Shown here: positions 11,542-23,174 of the stretch, piece after piece
How the letters are laid out: each line of letters starts with the position of its first letter
How positions within the stretch are numbered: the first letter of the stretch is position 1
Source of the DNA: Amylibacter sp.
GTDB taxonomy: Bacteria > Pseudomonadota > Alphaproteobacteria > Rhodobacterales > Rhodobacteraceae
NCBI GenBank assembly: GCA_021775355.1
Contig: JAJFHZ010000034.1
Span: 433,450 to 497,449, forward strand
Reading direction: 5' to 3'
Length of the DNA: 64,000 nt
Notes under the pieces: generated by a model
Told to the model about the DNA's origin: nothing
Database searches by the model: none
Seen by the model: the letters and a program-made list of their open reading frames with translations, nothing else
Program-made: the position numbers and the translations under genes

Positions 11542-13632
11542 CTAACCTACTGATAATAAACGAATAACTTTATCTTGTTCCATAAGGAACAAAAGTGTTC
11601 TCATCGCTTCACCACGGGGTGATTTAAGTGATGGATCAACGTTTATTAACATTCTTGCATCATCATGCGCGATTTTCATCAATGCGGTTTGCGATTCTAA
11701 ATCTGCAATCCGAAACCGTGGCAAACCCGATTGTGCGGTGCCCAGCAAGTCGCCCGCCCCGCGTAATTTCAAATCCTCTTCAGCAATGATAAACCCATCT
11801 TCGGTTTCGCGCATCACAGTTAATCGGCGTTCAGCGGTTTTACCCAAAGGTGGTGCATACATTAACAAACAGGTGCTGGCCTCTGTTCCGCGCCCGACAC
11901 GACCACGCAATTGGTGTAATTGTGCCAAACCAAAATGCTCTGCCTGTTCAACCACCATAATGGAAGCGTTCGGCACATCCACACCGACCTCTATCACTGT
12001 TGTTGCTACTAAAACGGCTATTTTCCCGCCGGAAAAGGCCACCATCGCCGCATCCTTATCCGCACGCGGCATTTGCCCGTGAACTAGACCTACATTTTCA
12101 TCGCCCAATGCCAGTCGCAATGACCGATAACGGTCTTCGGCAGCGGCAAAATCAACCACTTCGCTTTCTTCAACCAACGGACAGACCCAATAAGCTTGTC
12201 GCCCCTCGGCAATTGCTGCTTTCAGACGTGCAACCACCTGATCCATGCGCGCGTTCGATACCAAAACCGTTTCCACAGGTATGCGCCCGGGCGGTTTTTC
12301 ATCCAAAATTGATACATCCATATCGCCATAATGTGCCAGTTCCAGTGAACGCGGGATCGGCGTGGCGGTCATCACCAGAATATCTACAGCCTTTCCCTTG
12401 GCCCCTAAATCCATTCGTTGGCGCACCCCGAAACGATGCTGTTCATCCACTATTGCCAATCGCAGTCGGTTGAAAACAACGTCTTTTTGAAACACCGCGT
12501 GGGTGCCGACCAAAATTTCAATATCGCCCTTTGACAATGCTTGTAGCTTGGCTTTTCGTTCACTTGCCTTGTCGCGGCCCGTCAGAATTTCCAGAACAAC
12601 GCCAGCCTGTTCCGCCAAAGGTTGCAGGCCCGCCAGATGCTGACGCGCCAGAATTTCGGTAGGCGCCATCATCACCCCCTGCCCGCCCGCTTCTACCGTG
12701 GCCAGCAACGCCATAAACGCCACAAGGGTTTTACCCGACCCCACATCGCCCTGTAAAAGCCGGTTCATCCGTTTTCCGCTGGCCATATCATCGGTAATTT
12801 CCCCAATGCAACGGCTTTGCGCACCTGTAAGTTTATAGGGCAATGCCGCCAAAACTTTGTTACGCATCATGCCCGTACCAATTGTGGTAAAACCTTTGGC
12901 GCGGCGGGTTTTACTGCGGGCCAAAGACAAGGTTGTCTGGTGCGCCAAAAACTCATCATAAGCCAGGCGTTCGCGGGCTTTGGCAGTACTTGACAGATCG
13001 TTCACGCTTTGGGGTGCATGGGCGGTACGAATGGCGTCATGCCACGCGGGCCATTTGTTTTCTTTTAAAACAGAGGACTCAATCCATTCTGGCAAACCCC
13101 GCACCCGTTCCAATGTCGACAATGTGGCCTTATGAATGATCTTTTGCGTAATGCCCGCCGTAAGCGGATAAATCGGTTCTATCTGCGGAAGCTCATCGGC
13201 CTCGTCGATGCGCAAAATATAATCCGGATGGACCATTTGAGCCAAGCCGTCAAACACTTCCAACTTCCCCGAAACAATCCGCTTTTGGCCTGCGGGTAAT
13301 TGTTTGCGTAACCAGTCTTCGCGCGCATGAAAAAACACCAGCTGAAATGACGCACCTGCATCTTCAACCATCACACGGTAAGGTCGGCCTTTTATGGCAT
13401 TGGGTTGGTGCAAACCCACAGTGACCTGAACAGTGACAACGTTGGGTAATTGCGCCTGATTGATCGTGTCGATCAGTTTGCGGTCAATAATGTTATGCGG
13501 CAGGGTGAACAACAAATCACGTGGTTTTTCCACGTCCATTTTTGCGAAATTTTCAGCAACACGCGGCCCGACACCGCCCAACCCTTTCAGGTCTGCAAAC
13601 AAAGGGAACAGGGTTTCGGGGCGACGGCTCAT
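11542..13632 (-). CDS. recG: ATP-dependent DNA helicase RecG
   Basis: Branch-migrating helicase that processes stalled forks and Holliday junctions. An N-terminal wedge/OB region is followed by helicase domain 1 with Walker A GDVGSGKT and the DEAH-like box VDEQHRFG, then ATPIPRSLEL and domain 2 with the QLRGRVGRG motif. I choose the ATG at 13632, giving 696 residues, the normal length; the longer in-frame start at 13683 would overlap ligA by 41 bases. It starts 10 bases after the ligA stop, so the two repair genes form one leftward operon. Confidence 0.96.
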   Translation of the reverse strand: MSRRPETLFPLFADLKGLGGVGPRVAENFAKMDVEKPRDLLFTLPHNIIDRKLIDTINQAQLPNVVTVQVTVGLHQPNAIKGRPYRVMVEDAGASFQLVFFHAREDWLRKQLPAGQKRIVSGKLEVFDGLAQMVHPDYILRIDEADELPQIEPIYPLTAGITQKIIHKATLSTLERVRGLPEWIESSVLKENKWPAWHDAIRTAHAPQSVNDLSSTAKARERLAYDEFLAHQTTLSLARSKTRRAKGFTTIGTGMMRNKVLAALPYKLTGAQSRCIGEITDDMASGKRMNRLLQGDVGSGKTLVAFMALLATVEAGGQGVMMAPTEILARQHLAGLQPLAEQAGVVLEILTGRDKASERKAKLQALSKGDIEILVGTHAVFQKDVVFNRLRLAIVDEQHRFGVRQRMDLGAKGKAVDILVMTATPIPRSLELAHYGDMDVSILDEKPPGRIPVETVLVSNARMDQVVARLKAAIAEGRQAYWVCPLVEESEVVDFAAAEDRYRSLRLALGDENVGLVHGQMPRADKDAAMVAFSGGKIAVLVATTVIEVGVDVPNASIMVVEQAEHFGLAQLHQLRGRVGRGTEASTCLLMYAPPLGKTAERRLTVMRETEDGFIIAEEDLKLRGAGDLLGTAQSGLPRFRIADLESQTALMKIAHDDARMLINVDPSLKSPRGEAMRTLLFLMEQDKVIRLLSVG

Positions 13633-13642
13633 GGGATCAATA

Positions 13643-16560
<2,918 letters not shown>

Positions 16561-16614
16561 GTGTTGCCTCCGCGAACGGTCAGTTAATATTCCCCACACT
16601 CTGCGCACCAATGG

Positions 16615-16629
16615 TTAACCACTGGTTAC
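16615..16629. promoter_or_regulatory. CtrA-box-like site upstream of ctrA
   Basis: TTAA-N7-TTAC, one base off the CtrA consensus TTAA-N7-TTAA. It lies 55 bases upstream of the ctrA start, between sciP and ctrA, so it could mediate autoregulation. A further TTAA lies at 16584-16587. Confidence 0.45.
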
Positions 16630-16655
16630 TCCCAAGAACAAAATAGCATTTCTAC

Positions 16656-16934
16656 CTAAGGTTGTCTATATTTTCTCAACTTTGTCACTTTTAACGCGTT
16701 GATACCGTGTGATTTTAATGCAGACCGCCACCCGTCGAATTCTTCTATCGACAGGTTGTACATCTTACAGGCTTCATCTTTTGTAATCAAACCTGTCGAC
16801 ACCGCCAACACAATACGGGCCTTGCGTGAGACCACCCAACGCTTTGTCTGAACGGACGGTAAATCAGACCGTGTCAGTTTGCGCCCATCGGGCAAGGTTA
16901 CAAAAGTCGGAGCATTCGATTTTTTCACATACAT
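16656..16934 (-). CDS. sciP: SciP-type (DUF1153) regulator of CtrA-dependent transcription
   Basis: Small helix-turn-helix protein of the DUF1153 family. In Caulobacter the family member SciP binds DNA-bound CtrA and blocks its activation of transcription. Family signatures are TLPDGRKLTRSDLP, TKRWVVSRKA and the helix-turn-helix ITKDEACKMYNLSIEEFDGW. I choose the ATG at 16934 (92 residues); a GTG at 16946 is in frame. The gene sits immediately upstream of ctrA in the same direction, so repressor and target partner may share a transcript. Function is inferred from the family. Confidence 0.85.
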   Translation of the reverse strand: MYVKKSNAPTFVTLPDGRKLTRSDLPSVQTKRWVVSRKARIVLAVSTGLITKDEACKMYNLSIEEFDGWRSALKSHGINALKVTKLRKYRQP

Positions 16935-17056
16935 GGGGTATCTCACAGGTTGGTTCTACATGTGTTTTGATCCAAACCCTTTAATCAGATGTAAAAGCCC
17001 CCCTTGTGAGTGTGTCGCCTTTTATTATAAAGCGAGACATTAAGAGGATCATAACC

Positions 17057-18196
17057 ATGTCTGCCGACACCAAAACAAAACTGAATTCGATGGGCTTTGC
17101 CAAAGCCCCCAAAGATACCCGTGTGCTTGTCGCTATGTCCGGCGGCGTGGACAGTTCCGTTGTGGCCGCACAACTTGCGTCCGAAGGCTATGATGTGGTC
17201 GGTGTCACCTTGCAACTTTACGACCATGGTGCCGCTTTGGCCAAGAAAGGTGCCTGTTGCGCAGGCCGTGATATTCACGATGCGCGGCGCGTGGCCGATG
17301 AAATGGGCTTTCCGCATTACGTGCTGGATTATGAGAACAAGTTTAAAGAAAGCGTGATTGACGAGTTCGCCGACGCATATCTTGCGGGTGCGACACCTGT
17401 GCCTTGCATTCGCTGCAATGAACGGGTGAAGTTCCGTGACCTTCTGGAAACCGCCAAGGATCTGGATGCCGATTGCATGGCCACGGGCCACTACATTCAA
17501 CGTTTCCAAGGGGTGGAAAAGGCGGAGCTGCATAAAGCCGCAGACGGTGATCGCGATCAAAGTTATTTTCTGTTTTCGACCAAACAGGACCAACTGGATT
17601 ACCTGCGTTTTCCGCTTGGCCATTTGAAGTCCAAGGCCGAAACCCGCGCACTGGCCCGCAAGTTCGGCCTGCCCGTGGCGGATAAACCCGACAGCCAAGA
17701 TATCTGCTTCGTGCCTAACGGATCATACGCCGCCGTGATTGAAAAACTGCGTCCGGGTGCGGCCGATCCGGGTGAAATCGTGCATATGGACGGCGAGGTT
17801 CTGGGCCAGCACAAAGGTGTCATTCACTACACGATCGGGCAACGGCGCGGCCTTGGTATCGGCGGGCGCGAGCCGCTTTATGTGGTAAAACTTGACCCGG
17901 ACACAAAACAAGTCATCGTCGGCCCGAAAGAGGCGTTGGGGACCACGCATATTTCTATTCGTGAGATCAACTGGCTTGGGGATGAGCCGTTTGATAGCCG
18001 CACTGAATGGCACATCGACGTGCGCGTACGATCCACCCGCAGCCCCAAACCCGCCATCATCCGCCCACTGGGGCCGGACACCGCATCGGTTGAATTGCTG
18101 ACAGCCGAAGAAGGCGTCGCCCCCGGACAAGCTTGCGTGTTCTATGAGACTGATGGGACACGGATATATGGTGGTGGCTGGATTTGGCGCGGGTGA
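17057..18196 (+). CDS. mnmA: tRNA-specific 2-thiouridylase MnmA
   Basis: Thiolates U34 of tRNA-Lys, Glu and Gln. The PP-loop [11 protein letters not shown] lies near residue 28. The catalytic cysteines are in the CxxC motif VPCIRCN and in DICFVPNG, and [10 protein letters not shown] is the later family motif. An inserted [13 protein letters not shown] segment is typical of the alphaproteobacterial branch. I start at the ATG at 17057 (379 residues) because AAGAGGA precedes it; upstream in-frame codons look non-coding. It is divergent from sciP. Confidence 0.95.
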   Translation: MSADTKTKLNSMGFAKAPKDTRVLVAMSGGVDSSVVAAQLASEGYDVVGVTLQLYDHGAALAKKGACCAGRDIHDARRVADEMGFPHYVLDYENKFKESVIDEFADAYLAGATPVPCIRCNERVKFRDLLETAKDLDADCMATGHYIQRFQGVEKAELHKAADGDRDQSYFLFSTKQDQLDYLRFPLGHLKSKAETRALARKFGLPVADKPDSQDICFVPNGSYAAVIEKLRPGAADPGEIVHMDGEVLGQHKGVIHYTIGQRRGLGIGGREPLYVVKLDPDTKQVIVGPKEALGTTHISIREINWLGDEPFDSRTEWHIDVRVRSTRSPKPAIIRPLGPDTASVELLTAEEGVAPGQACVFYETDGTRIYGGGWIWRG

Positions 18197-18213
18197 TGTA
18201 CGGATTGGGCAAT

Positions 18214-18747
18214 CTATTTTTTAATGCCCATTGAAATAAACCCAGTTAGTTCCCCGTATTGCGAAGAAGAAATACGGCCACGAAGCATAACAACTAAATC
18301 CTTTTTAGAAAAAGCCGTGAATTTGCGCCCTTTTTTATCTTTCAATACTATTTCTTTATATCCTGACTTCAGTAAAGCATTCCTGAAAATTGAAAAATAT
18401 TGGCGACCTTTATGCCCATCAATATTATTTATCCTAACTTCACATTCGGATGGAGAAAGAAGTGAACGCCCCATTTCTACTTGCAACGAAGAATACTTAT
18501 TGAAAAATTTACTTTTATGCGGCGATTTTTTGTAATACCGCCTTTTTTTTGTATAACTATGGTCCAATAATTTTGAAATATCATTGTTTTTGTGGTCTAG
18601 AGCAAAAATACAAATACTTGCTATTGTATTCAGTTCTTTCGTCATATTTAAAGCTTTACCAGCCGCGGAAGCTACCCCCGACGATATTAAAGTTACAATA
18701 ATTGTTACCGCTAGAACTCTAGTAAATATATTTGAAGAACAATACAT
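18214..18747 (-). CDS. Hypothetical secreted protein
   Basis: Not recognised. The 177-residue product has a signal peptide (about residues 1-29, ending in GVASA) and a basic, Lys/Tyr/Ser-rich mature part with two Cys (CIFALDHKNN and SECEVRINN). Codon use is much AT-richer than the neighbouring mnmA, which suggests recent acquisition or relaxed constraint. It ends 18 bases from the convergent mnmA stop. No operon partner is visible upstream. Confidence 0.6.
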   Translation of the reverse strand: MYCSSNIFTRVLAVTIIVTLISSGVASAAGKALNMTKELNTIASICIFALDHKNNDISKLLDHSYTKKRRYYKKSPHKSKFFNKYSSLQVEMGRSLLSPSECEVRINNIDGHKGRQYFSIFRNALLKSGYKEIVLKDKKGRKFTAFSKKDLVVMLRGRISSSQYGELTGFISMGIKK

Positions 18748-19086
18748 CTAAAAAAACCTTTATTGGATGTTAACATCTTTAATAATTCCCACATAGGTTG
18801 TTTGGATTCATATGTAAATGCCCAACACTCCCGCCAGCAATACCAGCCAACGGGATTATCATCACTCTATCTTATGTAAGTTAAAAAGGCGGCGCCACCG
18901 TTGTGGTTATATTTGCCGAACAAGGGCGTTACCCCTTGCACCTATTTTCATCCGATGATTTCGGTGATCTTCGCATTTGGCGCTGTTACCCGCCCTTTGA
19001 AGATCCGTGAACCACATTTTGTCGACGGCTTGCTTATACACCTGCAAGGGTTGATATGGTGTTAGGCATGCGCGCGGTGATCTGCA
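18748..19086. other. Gene-free stretch
   Basis: About 340 bases between two leftward genes. I see no ORF with ribosome-binding site, no strong inverted repeat and no recognisable repeat. It could carry the promoter of the secreted protein and the 3' untranslated region of the small gene to the right. Confidence 0.4.
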
Positions 19087-19281
19087 TTATTCCCCGATTT
19101 TATCGATCATAGCCCGTATAATCGGTTGATCTGTCCGTACCGTTATCATTGTTGTCTCGGGCCGTTCCAGCAGCGCGTGCAGCAAGATTATAAACGGGTC
19201 TGCGGGGTCGTAATCTTTGTTGGTATGCAGGTAGCCCAGCACCCAACGGCGTTGTTCATTGTTCAATCGGATGGTTTTCAA
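19087..19281 (-). CDS. Small hypothetical protein, 64 residues, TTG start
   Basis: Starts at a TTG at 19281, six bases after a strong AAGGGGA Shine-Dalgarno sequence; no ATG is available nearby. The product begins KTIRLNNEQRRWVLGYLHT and looks like a soluble helical protein of mixed charge, ending IRAMIDKIGE. I do not recognise the family. Its start lies only about 30 bases downstream of the terminator of the structured RNA at 19310-19486, in the same direction, so it may be reached by readthrough. Confidence 0.55.
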   Translation of the reverse strand: MKTIRLNNEQRRWVLGYLHTNKDYDPADPFIILLHALLERPETTMITVRTDQPIIRAMIDKIGE

Positions 19282-19309
19282 AATCGTTCCCCTTAAAAAT
19301 TTTCAAATG

Positions 19310-19339
19310 AAAACGGCTGTCGAAATGCTTCGACAGCCG
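19310..19339 (-). terminator. Strong intrinsic terminator at the 3' end of the structured RNA
   Basis: Perfect 11-bp stem CGGCTGTCGAA / TTCGACAGCCG with a 4-base loop. On the minus strand it is followed by TTTTC. No protein gene ends just upstream of it, which points to a non-coding transcript. Confidence 0.8.
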
Positions 19340-19486
19340 GGGAGTTCGAAAATCGTCACAAGAACGACCGCAATAGCCTTTAGGCCGAAGCCCTGGACAT
19401 GCGCTATTGCCTCCCCGACCTAATAAATCGAGAAGGCATCATTCACGGTTGATACCAACCGCTTGTGAAGAGGTTTCGATGCCCCG
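19310..19486 (-). ncRNA. Structured small RNA, 6S-like candidate
   Basis: On the minus strand the 5' end (19486 leftward) and 3' end pair over a long closing stem: CGGGG with CCCCG, TCGAAA with TTTCGA, and TCACAAG with CTTGTGA. Inside are three local hairpins: CGGTTG-GTAT-CAACCG, a roughly 10-bp stem (GCCTTCTCGA with TCGGGGAGGC, two G-U pairs), and GCAATAGC with GCTATTGC enclosing a C-UUCG-G tetraloop. The RNA ends in the terminator at 19310-19339. A rod with a closing stem of about 170 bases is compatible with 6S RNA, but I could not confirm the conserved 6S bubble bases. No ORF with a ribosome-binding site covers it. Confidence 0.6.
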
Positions 19487-19589
19487 AGGCTGACATACGC
19501 CAACCCTGCACACAGAGTAGGATAAGATCAGGATCAGGGAAAGAGTGAATGTATCAATAGCCGCGGCGTAAAACCACACAGCTTGCGGA

Positions 19590-20543
19590 TTATTCTACGG
19601 CTGAATTGCGCGTTTGCGCATCCACAACAGCCCCGCCGCGCAGAACCTCTGCCCGTGCCTGATATGCCCCAACGGGCCAGCCACCCGCTGGGCGTTTTTT
19701 GCCGGTGTAATACATCTGCTGGGCTTTATCATTGTTCACAGGGTCATAAGTCTTGGTGATAATCGGGCCTTGCGGCCCTGTCAGGGTCAGGCGGATTTTG
19801 TCACCCGCTGCCATGTTGATGGCCCGCACATAAGCGACCAAGGCAGGGTCGGTTGGATGCGGGGTGAAGTTTTCAAACTTACCCAACGCGATATCATCCA
19901 TCTTTATTGCCCTATCCGCAAAGCCAAGGTTGATGATTTGGGTCGGTTGGTAGGCCAGCGCATCTTGCAGCATTGGTGCCCACAGATTGGCACCCACCGC
20001 GAACGGATCAACCTTTTGACCGTCCTTACGCACGGCGATATGAACATGCGGAAACTGCGTGCGGCCCGACAGGCCCACCTGCCCCAGCACAGCACCGGCC
20101 TGCACCATTTGGCCTTTCACAACCCCAATACTGCCCTGTTTCATATGGCAATACTGGGTTTCCCAACCGTCCGCATGGGCAATCAAAACCCCGTTGCCGC
20201 AGTCTTTGCCATTGATCGCAGCGCGATCGGCATCCGTGCGCACCGGCCTGTCAGCCATACCGTTCCGCAACCCTTTAACCCGCCCTGCGGTTGCAGCCAG
20301 TACATTTACGCCAGCCTGCATTGCCTTGCGCGTTGTCAGACGAATATCCGTCCCTTTATGCCCGTCATAAGTTACGTGCCCACCTGCAAAGTCACGCACC
20401 CCGTTTGTGTCGTCCAAATCCATATATTGCTGAATGAAACAGGTTTCACCCAAAGTACAATCAATCGGCCAGTTAAGAACAGGCGGTGCCGCAAAAGCGG
20501 GTGCTGCAATCAAGCATAGGGCCGGAACGATACGATCAATCAT
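19590..20543 (-). CDS. Secreted M23-family metallo-endopeptidase
   Basis: Predicted periplasmic zinc peptidase of the LytM/M23 family, normally cutting peptidoglycan cross-links. Residues 1-18 are a signal peptide ending in AFA. Zinc-site motifs appear in order: GHKGTDI (HxxxD), a His in TQYCHMKQGS, and FPHVHIAV (HxH). Two Cys pairs in the N-terminal part (CTLGETC and CGN/YC) may form disulfides. A C-terminal domain of about 110 residues is not recognised. It is the gene upstream of the structured RNA, in the same direction, with about 100 bases between. Confidence 0.88.
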   Translation of the reverse strand: MIDRIVPALCLIAAPAFAAPPVLNWPIDCTLGETCFIQQYMDLDDTNGVRDFAGGHVTYDGHKGTDIRLTTRKAMQAGVNVLAATAGRVKGLRNGMADRPVRTDADRAAINGKDCGNGVLIAHADGWETQYCHMKQGSIGVVKGQMVQAGAVLGQVGLSGRTQFPHVHIAVRKDGQKVDPFAVGANLWAPMLQDALAYQPTQIINLGFADRAIKMDDIALGKFENFTPHPTDPALVAYVRAINMAAGDKIRLTLTGPQGPIITKTYDPVNNDKAQQMYYTGKKRPAGGWPVGAYQARAEVLRGGAVVDAQTRNSAVE

Positions 20544-20843
20544 TTTCTTTCCTTTAACTTGGCCACAAAAAGATACCGCAAAAAACTATACACATATTTA
20601 CCAGATATCAAATGCAAGGGGTATAGCTGTATGATGTATAGTCCATTGATCAGCGGCAACATGCTTTTTGCAACCATATCCGGTTTCGTCTAGGGTAAAA
20701 AACCTTCCCAAAACGCCCCCATCCTCATACAGGCGATTGACAGTGGTACATCGGTAGGTAAATTCTGGAAACTGAACCTATCGCCTGCCAAAGCTAGTTC
20801 ATAATGCAAAGGCAGCGCATTCGAAAACAGAAAGCCGCCACCC
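20544..20843. other. Divergent intergenic stretch without a gene
   Basis: Three hundred bases between the divergent M23 and M20 peptidase genes, probably holding both promoters. I find no convincing ORF, terminator or operator in it. Confidence 0.4.
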
Positions 20844-22217
20844 ATGTCCCTAGACAAAGTTCTTGCCCATATCGATGCCGACCAAGATATCGCCCTTGCC
20901 CGCCTGATTGATCTGTTGCGCATCCAAAGTATTTCAACTGATCCGGCTTATGCAGGGGAATGCGACAAGGCCGCGGATTGGTTGGTGGATGATCTGAAAT
21001 CGATCGGGTTTGACGCCTCTAAACGGCCAACGCCAGGTCACCCGATGGTAATGGCACACGGGTCACAGGAAAATGGCACCCATGTGTTGTTCTACGGCCA
21101 TTACGATGTGCAACCCGTTGATCCGCTTGATCTGTGGGATAACCCGCCGTTTGATCCGCAAATTGAAGATACCCCGAACGGAAAAGTCCTGCGCGGTCGT
21201 GGGTCGTCCGACGACAAGGGCCAGTTGATGACGTTCGTAGAAGCGTGTCGGGCATGGAAAGCGGTAACGGGGGAATTACCGACTAAAATCTCGATCTTCT
21301 TTGAAGGCGAAGAAGAAAGTGGTTCCCCTTCTTTGGTGCCATACATGGACGCCAATAAGGACGAGTTGAAAGCCGATGTCGCCTTGATCTGTGACACTGG
21401 CATGGTGGAACGCGATACACCTTCTATCGTGACTATGTTGCGCGGTTTGGTGGGTGAACAGATCACCATCACCGGACCATCCAAAGATTTGCACAGCGGC
21501 ATGTACGGTGGCCCTTCGATCAACCCCATTCGGGTGCTGACCAAGGCACTTGCCGCGTTGCACGATGACACGGGCACCGTGACGCTGGACGGTTTCTACG
21601 ACGGCGTGCCGGAACTGCCTGCGAATGTCGCCGCACAATGGGAATCCCTTGCTTTTGATCCTGAAAATTTCCTGAAAGAGGTTGGATTGTCGGTTCCCGC
21701 AGGTGAGGCTGGTCGTTCTGTGCTGGAACAAATCTGGTCACGCCCCACGGCTGATGTGAACGGCATTTGGGGTGGCTATACCGGTGACGGCTTTAAAACC
21801 GTGTTACCATCGCAAGCACACGCCAAAGTCAGCTTTCGTCTGGTCGGGCAACAAGACCCTGTCAAAATCCGTGCAGCATTCCGCGCCCATATAGAAAGCT
21901 TTCTGCCTGTGGACTGTTCCGTGGAATTTCATGAACACGGTGGATCTGGTGCATCCAACATGGCAATAGATCACCCCGCCTTTGAGGCCGCGCGCGGAGC
22001 ATTGTCACAAGAATGGGCCAATGAAGGCGTCTTTGTTGGTTGCGGCGGCTCTATCCCTATCGCAGGGCATTTTCAGGATGTTGTCGGCATTGAAAGCATG
22101 TTGATCGGTTTTGCCCAAGATGACGACAGTATCCATTCCCCGAATGAAAAGTACGATATCCGCAGTTTCCATAAAGGCGTGCGCAGTTGGGCACGGATAT
22201 TGGCGGCCCTTGCGTAA
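20844..22217 (+). CDS. M20-family metallopeptidase (dipeptidase/deacylase)
   Basis: Cytoplasmic di-zinc peptidase of the M20 family (DapE/ArgE/carboxypeptidase G2 relatives). The metal-site motifs are complete: FYGHYDVQP, RGSSDDKGQ, EGEEESGS with the catalytic Glu pair, CDTGM, and the final His in IHSPNEKY. The lid domain contains KDLHSGMYGG. Length 457 matches the M20 dipeptidase group rather than DapE. The ATG at 20844 has only a weak purine stretch ahead (AGAAAG). Substrate is unknown; it appears monocistronic. Confidence 0.88.
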   Translation: MSLDKVLAHIDADQDIALARLIDLLRIQSISTDPAYAGECDKAADWLVDDLKSIGFDASKRPTPGHPMVMAHGSQENGTHVLFYGHYDVQPVDPLDLWDNPPFDPQIEDTPNGKVLRGRGSSDDKGQLMTFVEACRAWKAVTGELPTKISIFFEGEEESGSPSLVPYMDANKDELKADVALICDTGMVERDTPSIVTMLRGLVGEQITITGPSKDLHSGMYGGPSINPIRVLTKALAALHDDTGTVTLDGFYDGVPELPANVAAQWESLAFDPENFLKEVGLSVPAGEAGRSVLEQIWSRPTADVNGIWGGYTGDGFKTVLPSQAHAKVSFRLVGQQDPVKIRAAFRAHIESFLPVDCSVEFHEHGGSGASNMAIDHPAFEAARGALSQEWANEGVFVGCGGSIPIAGHFQDVVGIESMLIGFAQDDDSIHSPNEKYDIRSFHKGVRSWARILAALA

Positions 22218-22350
22218 GTTACGCCTTAATTTAGCCACAATTTTAACGTTATATGAACACACTAAGGGCATCTCTGCCTTTATGTAGACGATTGTATGTC
22301 GATAGTTTGCCGCTTGTATGGCAAATTTTTAAAGAGTGTAGGAGTAAAAA

Positions 22351-22613
22351 ATGGCGTATCAATTTCCAAAAATCAAACATGCTACCGAAGCCGTTATAGA
22401 CTGGCCGGAAAAACTGAAGTCTGTGGAAGACGTAAAGATGTTTGAAGATGTGCGGATGTCTTTAGCGATACAAGACACCAAAAAAACCTACTCCAAATAA
22501 CCCAAACCGGGGATCCTTACAAAGGCTTCACTTTTAACAAAGGCGAAGACTGTACTTGTGTTGAAAGGCAACAAGAAAACATCGTGACATTTAAGGGGAA
22601 CAAACCATGTTAA
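22351..22613 (+). CDS. Small gene with apparent -1 frameshift at an A7 run
   Basis: AGGAG at 22340-22344 precedes the ATG at 22351. The first frame gives 49 residues and stops at 22500. From the run of seven A at 22480-22486 the -1 frame stays open for about 42 more codons with a coding-like product (GDPYKGFTFNKGEDCTCVE...) and stops at 22613, overlapping the ATG of the next gene at 22607. Read through a one-base backward slip on A-AAA-AAA, the product would be about 87 residues. This may be programmed frameshifting, a true frameshift mutation or a sequencing error in the homopolymer. I do not recognise the protein. Confidence 0.5.
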
Positions 22614-22840
22614 CATTTTTAGTTTTTATGAATTTCGAGACAGCCCAGCAAATGATTGTATCAAGATACCCGAATGAAGATGCTTGTGGAAAAGATATGC
22701 CCGCTAAAATCGCGTACTATTTCCCGGATGGTGTGCCGGACAGATTATTTACCAAGTGCATTGTCACAAAAATCATCGGCACGTCATCGCCAATCCCTAG
22801 ACCCGACAGTGTGGGGTTAACTTTTGATCTTATTGAGTAA
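22607..22840 (+). CDS. Small hypothetical protein, 77 residues
   Basis: ATG at 22607 with AAGGGG seven bases ahead. Its start overlaps the end of the frame-shifted upstream gene, suggesting translational coupling. The product begins with a short hydrophobic stretch (MLTFLVFMNF), then has two Cys (EDACGKD, TKCIVTK) and an acidic end. It may be exported or membrane-attached, but a full signal peptide is not clear. Family not recognised. Confidence 0.5.
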   Translation: MLTFLVFMNFETAQQMIVSRYPNEDACGKDMPAKIAYYFPDGVPDRLFTKCIVTKIIGTSSPIPRPDSVGLTFDLIE

Positions 22841-22877
22841 TGTTGCTTGTGGATTAGGGGGTTATGGGTCAGCTAGA

Positions 22878-23159
22878 TTATGATTGCATACGCGTGTTGC
22901 GCCCGCCACGTCTTTTTCCCGCATTTTTTGACGTCTTCAACCCATCCCTGATCACTTGCGTCATCGGATGATTTTTATGGCCCGCTTCATATTCATCCAA
23001 AAGCTCTTGCAAATAGGCTTTCATATCACCTTGCGGGGTGTTCATCGCCCAATCCAGAAAAATCATGCGGCATTCTTCCAGCGTCACATCGTGAATGCGG
23101 TAAGACTCATAGATCATACCGCGTGGGTCGATCTTTAGATTTCCTTTAAAAACAGCCAT
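22878..23159 (-). CDS. Conserved-looking hypothetical protein downstream of glnE
   Basis: A 93-residue soluble protein. The ATG at 23159 is preceded by AGGGAA and lies 15 bases after the glnE stop, so it is probably cotranscribed. It reads MAVFKGNLKIDPRGMIYESY and continues with an acidic helix (LQELLDEYEAGH) and a basic Arg/Gly tail (GKRRGGRNTR). I recall similar small proteins beside glnE in Rhodobacterales, without a known role. Confidence 0.65.
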   Translation of the reverse strand: MAVFKGNLKIDPRGMIYESYRIHDVTLEECRMIFLDWAMNTPQGDMKAYLQELLDEYEAGHKNHPMTQVIRDGLKTSKNAGKRRGGRNTRMQS

Positions 23160-23174
23160 GGCAAATTCCCTGCA

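Noticed and set aside
19614..20519. Long open frame on the plus strand opposite the M23 peptidase
   Set aside because: It is the antisense shadow of a peptidase with signal peptide and full zinc motifs. Its product has no recognisable domain.
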